From Blasia pusilla (taxonomy: Eukaryota; Marchantiophyta; Marchantiopsida; Blasiales): a DNA stretch of 64,000 nt. Below, piece by piece: positions 11,451 through 23,015 of the stretch (the stretch's first letter is position 1; each line of letters opens with the position of its first letter). The stretch spans positions 310,001-374,000 of the forward strand of contig CM114275.1 in the NCBI GenBank assembly GCA_050084515.1, given 5' to 3'. Made by a program: the position numbers and the translations under genes. The notes under the pieces are model-generated. The model was given only the letters and a program-made list of their open reading frames with translations. It was not told the DNA's origin and searched no databases.

Positions 11451-12442
11451 TGATTTTAGCAATTGGTTCAAAGGCTTTGCCATAGCACTAAATCCCTTCA
11501 CATACCTTCGATAGTAGTTTGCTAATCCCATGAATGCCCGAACTCTACTCACATCTACCGGTCGAGGAATAAGTGCAATAGCCTCCACCTTTGCTTGCTG
11601 AACTCCCAAACCACCTTGATAGATCACATGACCCAAGTACTCAACATCCTCATGGAAGAACTTACACTTTCCTGGATGCAAACGTAGACCACGAGCTTTC
11701 AACCGCTCAAACACAATTTGCAAATGTATCTGATGCTCCTCCACCGTATTCTTTGAACACCAAGATATCATCAATGTAACACCGAAAAAAATCCAACCCT
11801 GCTAGGATCCTGTCCATCACTCTTTGAAACTCGGCAGGTGCATTCTTCAACCCAAAGGGCTAGAATTTCCACAAGTACAAACAATCCTTGCCATGAGAGT
11901 TGACACCCCAAAATGTTGTCTTGGCCTTGTCACTCTCTCGAATTGGCTGATGGTATCCTGCCCAAGATCCAAAGTACTAAATATCTTTGCCTTTCCCACC
12001 ACATCAAAGATCTCCTTAGGTGTAAGCATGGCATACCTATCGGCCTTGGTCTTTCGATTGATAGGATGCCCACACATCCGCCTATCCATGTAGTTGCCAT
12101 GCACATCCTTTTTAGCAGGCATGACAGTGGCTGATGCATACTCTCCATGTAAAAACTGCACTAATCCAGCCTCCAAAAGGTCCAATGTCCTACTCTAAAT
12201 CAGGTCCCTCTCCATATCACTATATCGGTAGGGACGACGGAAGATTGGCGAATCACTAGCCAAATCAATCCGTATACCAGGTCCAACAAAGCACCCAACT
12301 CCTTCATGCTAAAGGCAAAACAACTCCTATAAGCACGTAGGAATTGTGTCAAGCATCGTTTCTCACCTCCCCTAAGCTTGGGCCCAAGTAATGGCTCCCA
12401 AGTCTCCTCCACTGGCACACTAGAGGGAGAGGACAACGCCAT
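11450..12442 (-). pseudogene. reverse transcriptase (copy A)
   Basis: The N-terminal part (12200-12442) reads LTQFLRAYRSCFAFSMKELG, like the pre-RT linker of gypsy polyproteins. Then come LLEAGLVQFLHGEYAS, VMPAKKD, PINRKTKADRYAM and FSTLDLG, followed near 11763-11780 by the catalytic CYIDDI. Downstream are KFFHEDVEYLGHVIYQGGL and VRAFMGLANYYRRYVKGF. These motifs place it with Ty3/gypsy. It copies element RNA into cDNA. Stops near 12186 and a frameshift between 11.85 and 11.77 kb show the copy is dead. It lies directly downstream of the methyltransferase. Confidence 0.88.
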
Positions 12443-12689
12443 TGGCTGCTAGGCAATCCCCTCACAAGATGGTACACCCTTAGCTACACCATCATCTGAG
12501 CAAATCACTCCTCCGCCATCATGAGCAACCAACTCCACATTCCCAGCCATTACATCCCATTTACTCCAAGGATGCAAAATACTATTCTTCCCGCCCCCAG
12601 CCGATGTCTCTACCATCCCGGTAGCCATCGAGCTCATCACAAGGGGTGGAAGACCCATAGACATAGTCCGAAGTCGATGCTGCTTGGTC

Positions 12690-13655
12690 ATCCCAAGACT
12701 CAAAATCCAGGTCAAACAATTCAGGTCCATGGCCTCACCCAACGCATAACGTCGTGAAGCCTCAGAAATGGAAGCAACCGTTGTCACACCAGTAGCAAAT
12801 CCCATCGCACGCTCTCTCTCATCAGCGTTAGGCTCCACCAACTGTCGCACATGAGAATCCCATACAAGCCCGAGACCACCTTCCTTGTAGGCATGTGACA
12901 AGGGAAAACTCACAAATGTGGGTAGTGCCATCCTAGGCTGGCCCACACGGTTCACCACTGCCATGGGTGACTGATCAATAACCCTCACCACCTGAGAAAG
13001 TCGCCCAGTATCCAAGATACTATCCATTGTAAGGCAAGGATCCCGCTGCACTGCATCATATGCTCGACGTAGAACCTCCCTAGGCAACAAGTTTGTCACC
13101 ACAAGCGTGGACGATGTGCACATGAGCCAACTTGCGCTGCATCCAACAACACCGTTGGTCCAATCCAAGACCACACCTCATGAACACTTGCCATCATCCG
13201 GGTCCGAGTGTCATCCAACAATAGAACATTGTCCAGAATGTAAGTTGGAGCACATGTCGGATGAACCTGAAGATGTCGTAACACCCGTACCATCGCCCAA
13301 AATAATTGAGACCTAGGGTCGTGTAATCCCTCACCACGACCAGCACGTGTATGACCCTAACATGGCCATCCAGCAATCACCAAATCCACAGGACCAACCC
13401 TCTCAAGGTCTTGCGCCCCCAACAATGCAATGTGTGACAGCAAAGCACCCTGGTACCCACGAATAGCGATGGCGGAAACAACTCGGGATATCTCGCATCA
13501 ACTAACCGATATATCGGGATGAGACTCTGGCCGTCTCATCTCGCTCCACATACACGTATCTCCGCACAGGAATACCGGCCTGCAACACTGCACAACAAAC
13601 CAGTGCTAATCCCACCAAAGAGATCTACCACACAAATGCCCTCCGGTTGATACTG
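12690..13655 (-). pseudogene. C5 cytosine DNA methyltransferase domain (copy A)
   Basis: Motif I reads VVDLFGGISTGL near 13.61-13.65 kb. Motif IV reads VIAGWPC at about 13360-13380, with the catalytic Cys codon at 13360-13362 followed at once by an amber codon. ILDNVLLLDD resembles the ENV motif VI, and LLDAAQVGSCAHRPRLWWTN is motif VIII. The C-terminal ERERAMGFATGVT and LGEAMDLNCL near 12.7-12.8 kb match motifs IX-X. The AHRPR..W.N arrangement and the close of the domain resemble DNMT3/DRM enzymes more than Dcm or DNMT1. Such enzymes transfer a methyl group from S-adenosylmethionine to cytosine C5. It sits between protease and RT. Frameshifts near 13.54 and 13.17 kb and the amber codon break it. 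Confidence 0.85.
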
Positions 13656-14229
13656 CCATACAATGGGTATAGTATCCAAAGGGGATAACCCAATTAGACC
13701 AGAAGTAGGAGTCCGCCGTGGGGCCTCCTCTTCCTCGTAAGGTATAACAGCCTCACACCAAGCCTCCTGCACTAGGCGATCAGCCTCTTGCCGTTGTGCA
13801 CCGCCTGAACTCCAAAGTGGCACATCCAACGATGAGAATGCCACTGCTGCAAAACTAGGGACCTCCTCTACCTCCTCATGCACAAGAGAATCCATAGTAG
13901 AAAGATTACCCTCCAAAAAGTCTCTTGGCCAAGTGACTACTCCACTAAAACCAGCCACAGATGCTAACACCATTGGGGAAGACCCTCCTGGTCGAGCCCC
14001 ATAAATAAATCTCAGAAGAATGTGGCTCATATGTCCATCCCCGGACTGCCAACCAGGTCTATAAGACGTTGTCTCAGTCCAGTAGTCCATCTGAAAACCC
14101 ATCGAGTACAATACTGCTCCTCCACCTAGTACATCATACGACTCGGCTGATGTGACCACTACAGGTACTCCCAAACGTGAGCTATCAGTTGCATGATCTC
14201 GTCTCAACTGTACAAACAACTTCTCCCGT
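13656..14229 (-). pseudogene. linker between protease and methyltransferase (copy A)
   Basis: The open frame 13536-14234 starts MTREKLFVQLRRDHATDSSR and probably holds the C-terminal part of the protease, then an acidic, low-complexity stretch (HEEVEEVP, YEEEEAPRR) before methyltransferase motif I. No independent domain is recognised. Copy B has matching sequence between its protease and methyltransferase. Confidence 0.6.
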
Positions 14230-14400
14230 GTCATGAATTGAGACCTATCATTGGCTCCTCCAAGTGATGTTTGAATCTGGAAGGGGCAAGGCTCAAGCTC
14301 TCACCTCCGAATACCCAAACCAATACATGCCGCCTTTCCCAACATCAAAGGTTGGGCACCAGAGTCTAACAAGATTCTATCTGGTCTATACACCTGTCCT
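14230..14400 (-). pseudogene. retroviral-type aspartic protease (copy A)
   Basis: The active-site motif DSGAQ is encoded at 14352-14366 within ILLDSGAQPLMLGKAACIGLG, where D-S-G is the catalytic signature of retropepsins, followed by a hydrophobic strand-turn. It lies between the CCHC knuckles and the methyltransferase, as expected for a gag-protease-pol order. It would process the polyprotein. The frame is closed by a stop shortly after it, and the flap region is not recognisable with confidence. Confidence 0.75.
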
Positions 14401-15082
14401 GTAGGACTCACCAATCGGAATATCCCACTCCGGTTGTCCAACATACATACACGTGTGTAAGCCTCTCACGATCAATGGTGGCCGGTGCTAATGCATCCGT
14501 CTTCTTTCTTTGCCGCTCGCCAAGTAGCACTGGTACTCAATGCTACACCTGACATAGAGGGTCGCTCCACCGCAACACCGTGATCCACCTCAACAAGTGT
14601 AGCAGTAACACCCCCACGTTCACAACTCCTAAAGCCATCAACTCCTTGGCCAAAAAAAATGGGGATCCCAATACTGAAGTTGTCATCCCATCAACCTTTG
14701 GATCTTTTGCATCCGTGTCTACTACACACGATGTAGATGCCTCAAGTCCCCACTGCAGGCTCAATAGGCTGCGTAGGAACCATGGATGGAGTCCTAAGCA
14801 CCTCAGAAAACAAGAATGACTGGGGAAGCCTAGCCTGCCTCCCAGCCTCACCCCTCTGTGGGTCCAACTCCACAGTAGCACCACGTGGCTCTAACGCTCG
14901 AGTGGCTCCTCTCGTCATTGCAGTTGATGCCTCAACCTCTGCTGTACTTTCCATATAAGAGAGATCATCCCCTCCATAAGAGGTGGAAGCCCGTGCTCCC
15001 GAACCTGCTCTATGCTGGATACCAGCCATAGTAGCCACCTTCTGCTCCAATAACTCAATCTTGGCAGCCATAGCTGACTCTG

Positions 15083-15380
15083 TCAAGTGGTACGTGTAGC
15101 CACCGTAGGCTCTCCAACCACTGGTCCACCTCTACCACCCCTCACACCTCTACCACCTCGGCCTCTCGGAGCTACTCCACCACGGCCGCGGCCTGATCTC
15201 AACTGTGGATGAAGATCAAAGCAACGCTCTCGAGGATGACCTGGTCTCCCACAATGATCACACTGAGTTGGGGCCGAGTGAGGCCCATCCTTCAAAGTCC
15301 GTCTCCCATCCTCTTGGGGACAAAACCTCCTAACATGATCCCCTCCACATGTCCAACATGACTGTCCTTGCTACGGGGAA
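15083..15380 (-). pseudogene. gag nucleocapsid with two zinc knuckles (copy A)
   Basis: Two knuckles lie in one frame: CWTCGGDHVRRFC at about 15320-15360 and CDHCGRPGHPRERC at about 15221-15262. The second has the classic C-X2-C-X4-H-X4-C spacing; the first has X3 in place of X4. They are followed by an Arg/Gly-rich tail (RSGRGRGGVAPRGRGG), typical of RNA-binding nucleocapsid. They would package the element RNA. Copy B keeps the second knuckle intact. Confidence 0.85.
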
Positions 15381-15487
15381 GCAAATGAAGGCAATGGTCT
15401 CTGCGCAAGTGTCCCTCTAGGACCTGACTGAGGTCGTGTGTACCCCCCATGACTCCCACTACTACTATCACCACCACTACTACGAGA

Positions 15488-16310
15488 CTATGAGGTGGAC
15501 TGCTGAACACGAGAAGTAGAAGTTGTATCCCTACTGAATGCGGATGTCACCACTCTCTCCTCCACCATGTTAAGCTCAATCTTCTCAGATAGAGCAAACA
15601 CATGGGTCAATGTGGGTGAATCATCACTCATAAGAGTAGCATCACGTACCCTGCGGCGCAACTCTATGTCCAAGATCCCATACCAAAACTCGATTGCTGA
15701 GCCTCAGTCACACCCTGGGTAACTAAAATCAAGCGTCGCATACGAGTGTATGCCTCACGAAGACTCTCACCAGTCTTTCACTCACATTCTTAGAGACTCC
15801 TCAACTTCCCTGTCTTCACTCCCTGATAGTTCTTCTTCAACCTCTTGAAGAACTCTGCAACCGGGCTGAACGATGGTGGGGCACTAGAACCTCCACTAGT
15901 ACCTCCACTGGTACCCCCACTTTGGCTCGTACTCGTACCACTCAACGTCAGGCTGGCTGGCCAAGTAGGGGCACTACTACCAATACCACCATGGGTGATA
16001 GACACATAGCCTGGAGACCAATATTTTCTCCACGCCTCAATCTCAGCAACATGGTCCTTCCTAAACTCATGGTAATCATCCATGGGTGGTCCCTCCAAGT
16101 GCTGAAACAACCCCTTCCAAGCCAAGAAGGGTGTAAACAACGTGGCGTTCCGCAACATCTGCATATCACACCACGTATCAAACTCCTGAATGAAGTCCTC
16201 CATCTCAATGGTGCCCACTGCACCCAAGTATCGTTGTGGGCCCTTCATGGCCCCATATATCCCGTCCATGTCCCAAATCAATGGATTTGCAACACTCGAT
16301 AACAACGTAG
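15488..16310 (-). pseudogene. gag capsid-like domain (copy A)
   Basis: A 171-codon frame (15790-16305) begins MLSSVANPLIWDMDGIYGAM. It includes GTIEMEDFIQEFDTWC, FTPFLAWKGLFQHLEGPP and YHEFRKDHVAEIEAWR, then a Gly/Ser/Thr-rich linker. A second frame (15488-15673) continues with MDIELRRRVRD and FALSEKIELNMVEERV. This resembles the plant retrotransposon gag fold: helices with a conserved Trp, then an Arg-rich segment before the zinc knuckles. Copy B has a clear homologue (GTIDLDDFI, EGPPMDDYMEF, YWAPGYVS). It forms the virus-like particle shell. A stop and frameshift separate the two parts. Confidence 0.8.
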
Positions 16311-18354
16311 AAGACTAGGTGTTTGGAACACCCTCGTCCTCCTCTTCATCAACCGTCGGTAGTGGAAAAGGTAGCCGATACCTCAATCCATTTCGTGTAA
16401 AACCACCACTTTCCGAACCGCGGTCCCCAACCAGACCACCAGACTGCTCCGTGATGACCAACGCCGATGCCGCACCACCACCAAATTACCACCAACAAGT
16501 AACCAAGTGACGTCGATGTCGCTGTACTATTCTAGCTCTACTAGCTATGGGTGTAGGCAACCTAACCTGTCATCACCACAAGAAGCCTCCCACGGTCTAG
16601 AGGTCATCACGTCAGCCTCACTACCGGTAGCACACATGAGTAACACTACTCTGGAAATCAACGTCAACCCTAACAATGGGCGCGCAAGCAAGAAGCAACA
16701 ATGGAGGGGATCTAAACACAGGAAGTCCAACAACAACCCTCCAATCACAAATGGAAATCAAGGTAACACAATCCACCAAACGTGGCGCCCCTTGAATCCA
16801 AAGAATCCACCACACAATTCTAACGCAAAAGCTACTCCGCCGCTAGTCGATGACGTGCTAGTCGCACTCACAGCCCCTGAAAATATCACCAACTTGGAGA
16901 GGCTACACTGTACTATGCGCTAGAGGTCCATCAACCAAAAACCCAAGATGCATAAAGTGCCTAACGCATCTCCGAACAGCACCAAATGAGCTACATCAGT
17001 GTGTACACTGGCATAGTTAAGAACTCAGCAGTTCAGCGTCTTCCAGGCAGAATAGCCCAAAGATGGGTGACTAGTTATGCAACACTCAACTCACAAATCC
17101 TGCAAAGACTGCCTCACATCCAAGCAAGCAAGGAGAAAGGAGCAAGGAGCAATCAAGCTTGCTTGCTTGCTTGCTTGCTCCTTGCTTCTTACTCCGCCTC
17201 TCACGCCCACTCGCCCCGAGCTACCACGAGTTGCCTCGGAGCCTCAAAACGCCAAGACATGCCCCATTCGCCATGCTTCACCATGCTTCGCTATGGAGAG
17301 AGGCCCAACCAGGGTGCCCCCAATGGGATAGGCATCTCCAAAAACAGACGAATCACCAACCAACCAACCCCTCCGATCTGCTCTCCACCATAGCCAAACC
17401 TTGAGCTAGTCCGCAAAATTTTGATCAGCAATTACTCCACAAATCCTCAACCAAAATTGAACATGTTTCAACCAGAATTCAATTGGCCACTATAGCTATC
17501 TCTCCACAAAAAATCGGCCACAACCAAGCTCTGTACTCCGAGCTAAAAATCAGACAAACTTGCTGTCCATACACCTCCATAATCGCAAATCCAACAGCGC
17601 TTCCGCCCAGATTCATGCACACAGAAATCCACAACGCTCCAAAATCTCAAGCTTCACATGAGATCACAATACAAGTAGTAACAGGAACCTATCACCCGAT
17701 CTGGATGAACTTCAACAGAGCTTCAGCACTCCAAGCTCTCCAAATCAGAAAACCGTCGAACACGAACCAGAATCTTCAATCCTTGATAACTTCCAACTCC
17801 CTTGACGAAATCTGGCGATCTAACGCACGTTGGAAAGCTCTCAGCAAGGCGCTTCTTTCCCAAAACCACGCACCAGATTCACACCTCCAACATAGGCCAC
17901 AAGCCACGAACATCCACGGCTGAGTACACAATCAGCCCTAACGAGATCCTATTGATCCACGATCGAAGCTACCATCGATCTACTCTAGTGCTTTGAGTGA
18001 AATCCGTGAAAGACCTACTGTCATAAAACACATATAAAATCATATACAATCAAGCCAAACCCACTCCACGATGGGAGAATCCAGGTCGAAGGTTGCGGGA
18101 ACCACCATAGCCAAGAGCTCTACTCACTACCAAGGCTAACTCCCAACGCAACAGGCTCAACTCAAAGAACTAACTGTTCTTTGAGTGCACTCCACACTAT
18201 ATCCTCCAACCTAAGAGCGGGCCCTATTGGAAAAGTCACCCTCAACTGAGTAACCCCCGACCCTATGTATGAAACCGCATGTCTACGGCCCTACATAAGG
18301 TATGGCCTCTACTAGCACACTACACTCTACGACATAATCCGTATGGTTATGACA
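16311..18354 (-). repeat. 5' terminal block and untranslated leader of copy A
   Basis: The minus strand starts TGTCATAACC at the Helitron junction. It shares with block B of copy B the order TTGAG.GT.ACTTT.TCC then GGTTG.GGATA, so it is a diverged version of that terminal block. About 2 kb lies before gag. ORFs here (for example 16507-16923 and 17483-17923 on the plus strand) lie antisense in the leader and show no domain. A (GCTT)n run lies at about 17157-17180. I could not identify a primer binding site. Confidence 0.6.
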
Positions 18355-18359
18355 AATCT

Positions 18360-19980
18360 CCCAAGAGGTTTTCTGGATGCCATCATGCTTCACCATAGAC
18401 AAATAATAGAACAAAATGCAATGGAACATATGCTTCATTTAGATCTGAGATACGATGAACTCCTCCACCATATAATTGGACAATAATATTAGGTGGGTTA
18501 ACTTGTTCACTACCATCACAAGATAAGATTGTAGCAACCTCGGATGCAATTGGTAAGCTATAACGCTTGGAATCCATCTCTTGAATGTGCCTTTAGAATA
18601 GTACGAAGATTAGGTCCACTTGCCCCATTTGCGATATGTCGAAATATCCTCACATAGGGATTATGTTCATGTAACATGTCAGGCAACATTCTTAAGCTAT
18701 CTGGTCGAAGATCATCAGACATAACTCTTCCTTGATTTTCCAATTCATTTTCAGTGTCATAGATGTATAATTGAGCAAATTGGGGATTAGTACCCTCATC
18801 GAGATGCAATGGGCCGATGTTGTGATAAATTCCACTTTAAATACAAAAGTATATGGTGCCAGAAACTTGCTCGTTGACTTGAGCTCCACTAGATGCTAAC
18901 TGAATAGCACAATTATAAGCTCAAGTATGTGATAGAAAATGAAGACTTTGAGCTCCAACACCAGAAATCAACAATTTCAAGAAAGGAGGAGAACACCTTA
19001 AGAATGGGAGTTTTACTTTTCCATGATTACAACACATTCCAATAGGCAAGTTTTAATACCTTGTACTCTTCACCTTTTCACACTTCCAATATAGGGCATA
19101 GCATGAAGGGCATATTTTTGTCATAGAACCAATAATATGACGCCCAGTTATTTGGTTGATACTTGCTCGTAGTCTTAATTTCATTATATCGCTCTCTTGG
19201 AAGTTCCGAATTCGTGCAATATGGAGTGACGTGTTAACTCTTGAAACTCGTCTAACATTGTGAATAGGTGAATGAGCAGTCTTGGTTGGGAGATTTAATC
19301 CATGATATGCAGAAGGTACTTGCTCGACAACACTAGGCGTTACATGAGTAGATACTTTGAATGTATTAAGCGTGGAGATATTGTTGATAACCTCGTCATC
19401 TTGTTGAATAGATGTCCTCCACAATAGTTGTAGCATTATTCAAAGGTTGACCATCTTCAGGTACACATATATGACTTGGTGACTAAGCTCTCTCAATTGG
19501 GAGAGTTAATCCATTACATGCAGCACAAGATTCTTGCTTGATGACTATAATGTCATTATCTTGTTGAATGGAAATTTCCTCCATAATGGTCGAAAATTAT
19601 TCATAGGTTATCCATCTTGAGGTACACAGATATCCTCCATAGTAGGAATGTTACATATAACATTGGGAATTCCGTAATCCTCTCATGAGTCATGGGCCTG
19701 CAAACAAAAAGTTAGAATCATATCATCAAATTTTCATTGGGATATACATCGTATGTGTGATATAGAAGAGGTGAGAAACTACTTACCATGTTTTATCATT
19801 AATCATGGAGGAAGAACTTAGGTCTAGCATAGTAGTTCGATTGTCACAGAGGTTGTGACGGCTTCCACCTTGAACTTTCCTTCCTCTTTTGTAATTTTGT
19901 GATAGATTGCATTTTGTTTTTTCAATGCTAAAATTTGTGCACGGAGAAGTCATTTTTGTTTCTAGGCCTCTCCACATAAC
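18360..19980 (-). pseudogene. Helitron Rep-helicase, N-terminal third (broken)
   Basis: Read on the minus strand, 19053-19436 gives ITGRHIIGSM and then ICPSCYALYWKCEKV, the Cys-rich segment near the Helitron N-terminus. Then come LHLDEGTNPQFAQLYIYDT, NELENQGRV, MLHEHNPYVRIFRHIA (18558-18809), LPIASEVATIL, PPNIIVQLYGGG and SDLNEAYVPLHFVLLFVYGE (18383-18577). These match the order in plant Helitron proteins before the SSFSGGP and HUH segments, which lie at 8-9 kb beyond the gypsy insertion. The frame at 19783-19977 may be the extreme N-terminus. Several stops and frameshifts are present. Confidence 0.85.
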
Positions 19981-20552
19981 AACTTTTGAAAGTCACAAAA
20001 AGAAGTTTCTCTTGATGGAATAATAAGTCTGTCAACCAGTTAGCATGCAACAAAGTTAGTTTGAGACACCACGAATTTTCTTGAGCAGGCAAAAGAGGCT
20101 AGAAAGGATTAGAATCAAAAGTGCAATATGTGGGCCATAGGCAAAACATACGTGGGAGATGATTTAATGAGGTGAGGAGGTGGTTGTCATTTTCTCCGAT
20201 CTCCTAAATTTTGAGCACGAATTGCTCGATTTCCTTTTTGGGCCTTGGCAAGAAGTACCTTTCGCTAATCGCGTAAATCAGAAGGATTTATTGAAGAGGA
20301 AGTTTGTATAATAGGCAAACATATTGTTAAATACATGCGTAAAAATGCAATGCAACGCCCTTACAAAAGAACAACTATAAAAAGAGATTAAATGAGCGTG
20401 TTTACCGTACGTTGGGGATATTCGAATCAAAGGAGTAGGAGGTACTTCTACACGCCGCAAGTTAAGAGGTAAATTTGAAATATCACGAAGTGAAAATTTC
20501 TTCCTTCTTTGTAGACTGATAAGATATCTTCTAAACACATGAATAGATAATT

Positions 20553-21020
20553 GGTTAGAAATCTTTGTATGCAAGAGTAGAATTTTAAAAAAAGGGAAAA
20601 GAAAGGAAAAACCGAGAGAAGGCAAGATTGTGGAGAAAATATTTAGAAGGGAAAAATAAAAGAAGGTAAAGATGGGAAAAGAGAAAAAAAATGGAAAAAG
20701 AAACTTGAGAGAAAATTATGTGGGCGAGTAGATTTTTTCAAAAGGGAAAAGAAGGGAAATTATTTTAAAAAAGAAAAAAAACTCTAGAAGAGGAAGAGAA
20801 AATAAAAAGGTAAGGATGGGGAAAAGAGAAGGAAAATTTGGAAAGAGAAATTTGTTAGAAATCTTTATGGGATAGAGTAAAATTTTGAAAAGGAAAAGAA
20901 GGGAAAAACTAATAAAAGGGTAAAAAATGGAGAGAAAAAAATTTCGAAGGGGGAAAAAAAAAAAAGGTAAAGATGGAAAAATGAATAAAAATTTTAAGAA
21001 GGAAAGAAAGGGAAAAAGGA
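20553..21020. repeat. purine-rich imperfect tandem repeat, about 148-bp unit
   Basis: The plus strand is almost entirely A and G. A unit starting like TTAGAAATCTTT and GAGTAGAATTTT recurs at about 20553, 20704 and 20850, each followed by AAAGGGAAAAGAA and GGTAAAGATGG tracts. The spacing is about 148 bp. There is no gene; minus frames here are Phe/Leu/Ser-rich low-complexity translations. Confidence 0.6.
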
Positions 21021-21059
21021 AAATAAAGGGAAAATATTTAAAAGGGTAAAAAAAAGGGA

Positions 21060-22440
21060 AGGGTATTTTGCATTGTCGGATCTTATCAATCCAGAACGTC
21101 CAATCTAGGTCAGCCCAGATAGGAGGGATGGGGAAGCAGATGTAGCCCTGACTGGTACATCTAGGGTTGCGAGACCGGTCCGATCTCGCTCGTAGTCCCT
21201 CATTCATAGCCGTTCATTCACGGAGGCCGAGATCGGACCGTCCGATCTCGTCCCAACCCTACCACCCCTTTCTCTACAGTCGCCGCTCTGAGCCGGGAAT
21301 AAGGAGGTCGGGCGAGCCCGGTCGTCCCCTCATTTTCAGCCTCCTACTTGGCTTGGCTTCCGCGTCGCCCAACCCCCCTACTTGGTCGGCTTCCCCGTCT
21401 GGGAGCTACTCCGACTCTCGGCTCCCACGTCTTGCCAACTCTCCCCCAACTCTCCCTCCCGCGTTTCCTAGCTCACCCTACTCTTAGCTCCCGCGTCTCC
21501 CAAGTGGCCCAACTCTCGGCTCCATGCGTCAGCTAGACCAGTCAGCCCTTCATATGCGACCTCTTGCCTTGCATCAGCGTCTTCGTGCCTCTACCGTGTT
21601 TCTCGACTCTCAGGTCCCTCCGTCTCCTGATTTTTTTTTTCTCGTTCCGAGCTCTACGCCCCGCGCCTTTGCTCTAACATTTGTTTCTTCACGTTCTCTC
21701 AACCCTAAGCATCCTCTCAAGCTCTGCTCTCTCAGGGCACATTTAGGCCGTCACCTATGGCTAGGCTATTCTGGCTCATCTTCGGGGTCCCTCACTTCTG
21801 ACCGATTTTACCCGAAAGCTTACTTAGGAGCAAGAGCAATCCCGTTGGACCCTCGCACATCATTTAGGAGCATCCTATTGTCTTGCCGCTTTCTTTTTTC
21901 TATTGCGTTTTCACAAGCTTTCGTTTTCTTGAGGAGTGTCAAGTTGGAACGTTGAGTTTTCTGATGTGGGGTGGTAGCCCTGTGAACTCTTGGCTAAGTA
22001 TATGTCTAGCTGGATGCTATTGGAGCTTGGGTGATGTGAGAAGCACTTGTATTGCACCCTACATTGGGGTGGGGGTCGATCTTAGGTGATCATGCAGGCT
22101 ATTGGGATTTGTCAGATTTGTTGAGAGAGCGAGTAATTCTCTCCAAAGACAACTATTTGTAGTGTAGACATGAAGGAGTGCACGCAAATAGATGGTGAAT
22201 ATATAGCTTTACATGATACAACAGAAAAGCTTCCAGTTTAACTTTCAAGAAAACACTCAGTAGGATTGATCTTCTTGTTTTCCTAGCTAGCTTGGGACGT
22301 AACATCTATTGTCTACTTCTACTTGAACTGCTAGTAGAATCCTCCTAAATATTCTCCTTAGAATGAACTTCCATATGTTCAAGTTTCTCATCGGTTCTAG
22401 TATGTACTCTTCTAAGCTAACACTATGTTGTCTTTTGCTC
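21060..22440. other. GC-richer block, no recognised gene
   Basis: Base composition shifts sharply to GC-rich and C-rich after the purine repeat. Plus frames at 21167-21487 and 21524-21955 are Pro/Ser/Arg-rich and match no family I know. A 12-bp inverted repeat (GGTCCGATCTCG at 21177-21188, its complement at 21228-21239) lies at the left edge. It may be a captured genomic fragment inside the Helitron or a separate insertion. Confidence 0.35.
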
Positions 22441-22442
22441 GG

Positions 22443-22751
22443 CTAAGCATCCTCTTTCGAAGGATGTCTTGAATTGGACTTAGCTTGAAACTCAACAGAT
22501 TGGACATGTTTCTTGAAGCTGATATCTAGCTCAATTATAGGATGGTTATGTGGTTCTGTGGAGGGCATTGAATCACTCTTAGCATCACCAAAACGTGGCT
22601 TGCTTTCATAACCCAACCTAGTCTCCCATTCTAGTCTGAGCTTGCTTTCGACCATCAGACTCGATTGCAACTTGATTGAATCGTTTGGTGAGATCGGAGA
22701 CCAAGCTGGTCTTTTAATTAGAAGGTGTAGTATCCGTAGGCTTAACTCCAT
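22443..22751 (-). CDS. unrecognised 102-codon ORF
   Basis: An open frame with ordinary amino-acid composition (MELSLRILHLLIKRPAWSP at its start, KSNSRHPSKEDA at its end). No domain is recognised and it lies inside the presumed Helitron, so it may be a captured exon fragment or a chance ORF. It has no obvious neighbours in frame. Confidence 0.15.
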   Translation of the reverse strand: MELSLRILHLLIKRPAWSPISPNDSIKLQSSLMVESKLRLEWETRLGYESKPRFGDAKSDSMPSTEPHNHPIIELDISFKKHVQSVEFQAKSNSRHPSKEDA

Positions 22752-23015
22752 AGTGTTTCTTTGAGGTGGATAGGTGAGCTTCCTTTTAAACTGTTGCTTT
22801 TCCCTCGGCTTGTGTCAACTTCATAGCGGTACGTCTTTGAGTCATACCTGAACTTTCTTCCGCTCTGTACAATCAATTAAGTTGTCAATTGTCTTACCAT
22901 ATGGTGTTTAACTTTGGCACGTTTTGAAGAAAGCACTGAAGGAGAGTTGCAAGACTAAAGACTAAGGGCATTTGCGATAGATTAGAACTTATGAGATTGA
23001 AGGAGTCCTCTATGC

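Larger units (their letters stand above)
9054..18354 (-). mobile_element. Ty3/gypsy retrotransposon copy A with methyltransferase and PHD finger
   Basis: This is a complete insertion reading on the minus strand and interrupting the Helitron Rep gene. Its ends are TGTC (at 18354) and GACA (at 9054). The flanks share GATT, or AGATT if the terminal A is counted, consistent with a 4-5 bp target-site duplication. Domain order along the minus strand is leader, gag, two CCHC knuckles, protease, C5 methyltransferase, RT, RNase H, integrase, PHD finger, purine tract, 104-bp terminal block. No direct LTR copy is evident: the 5' terminus resembles block B of copy B and the 3' terminus resembles block A. 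It is more diverged from copies B and C than these are from each other, and it carries stops and frameshifts throughout, so it is inactive. Confidence 0.85.

Noticed and set aside
16507-16923. Plus-strand ORFs in the copy A leader (also 16986-17393 and 17483-17923)
   Set aside because: They lie antisense in the gypsy leader, have biased Asn/Pro/His-rich composition and show no domain; they look like antisense shadows.
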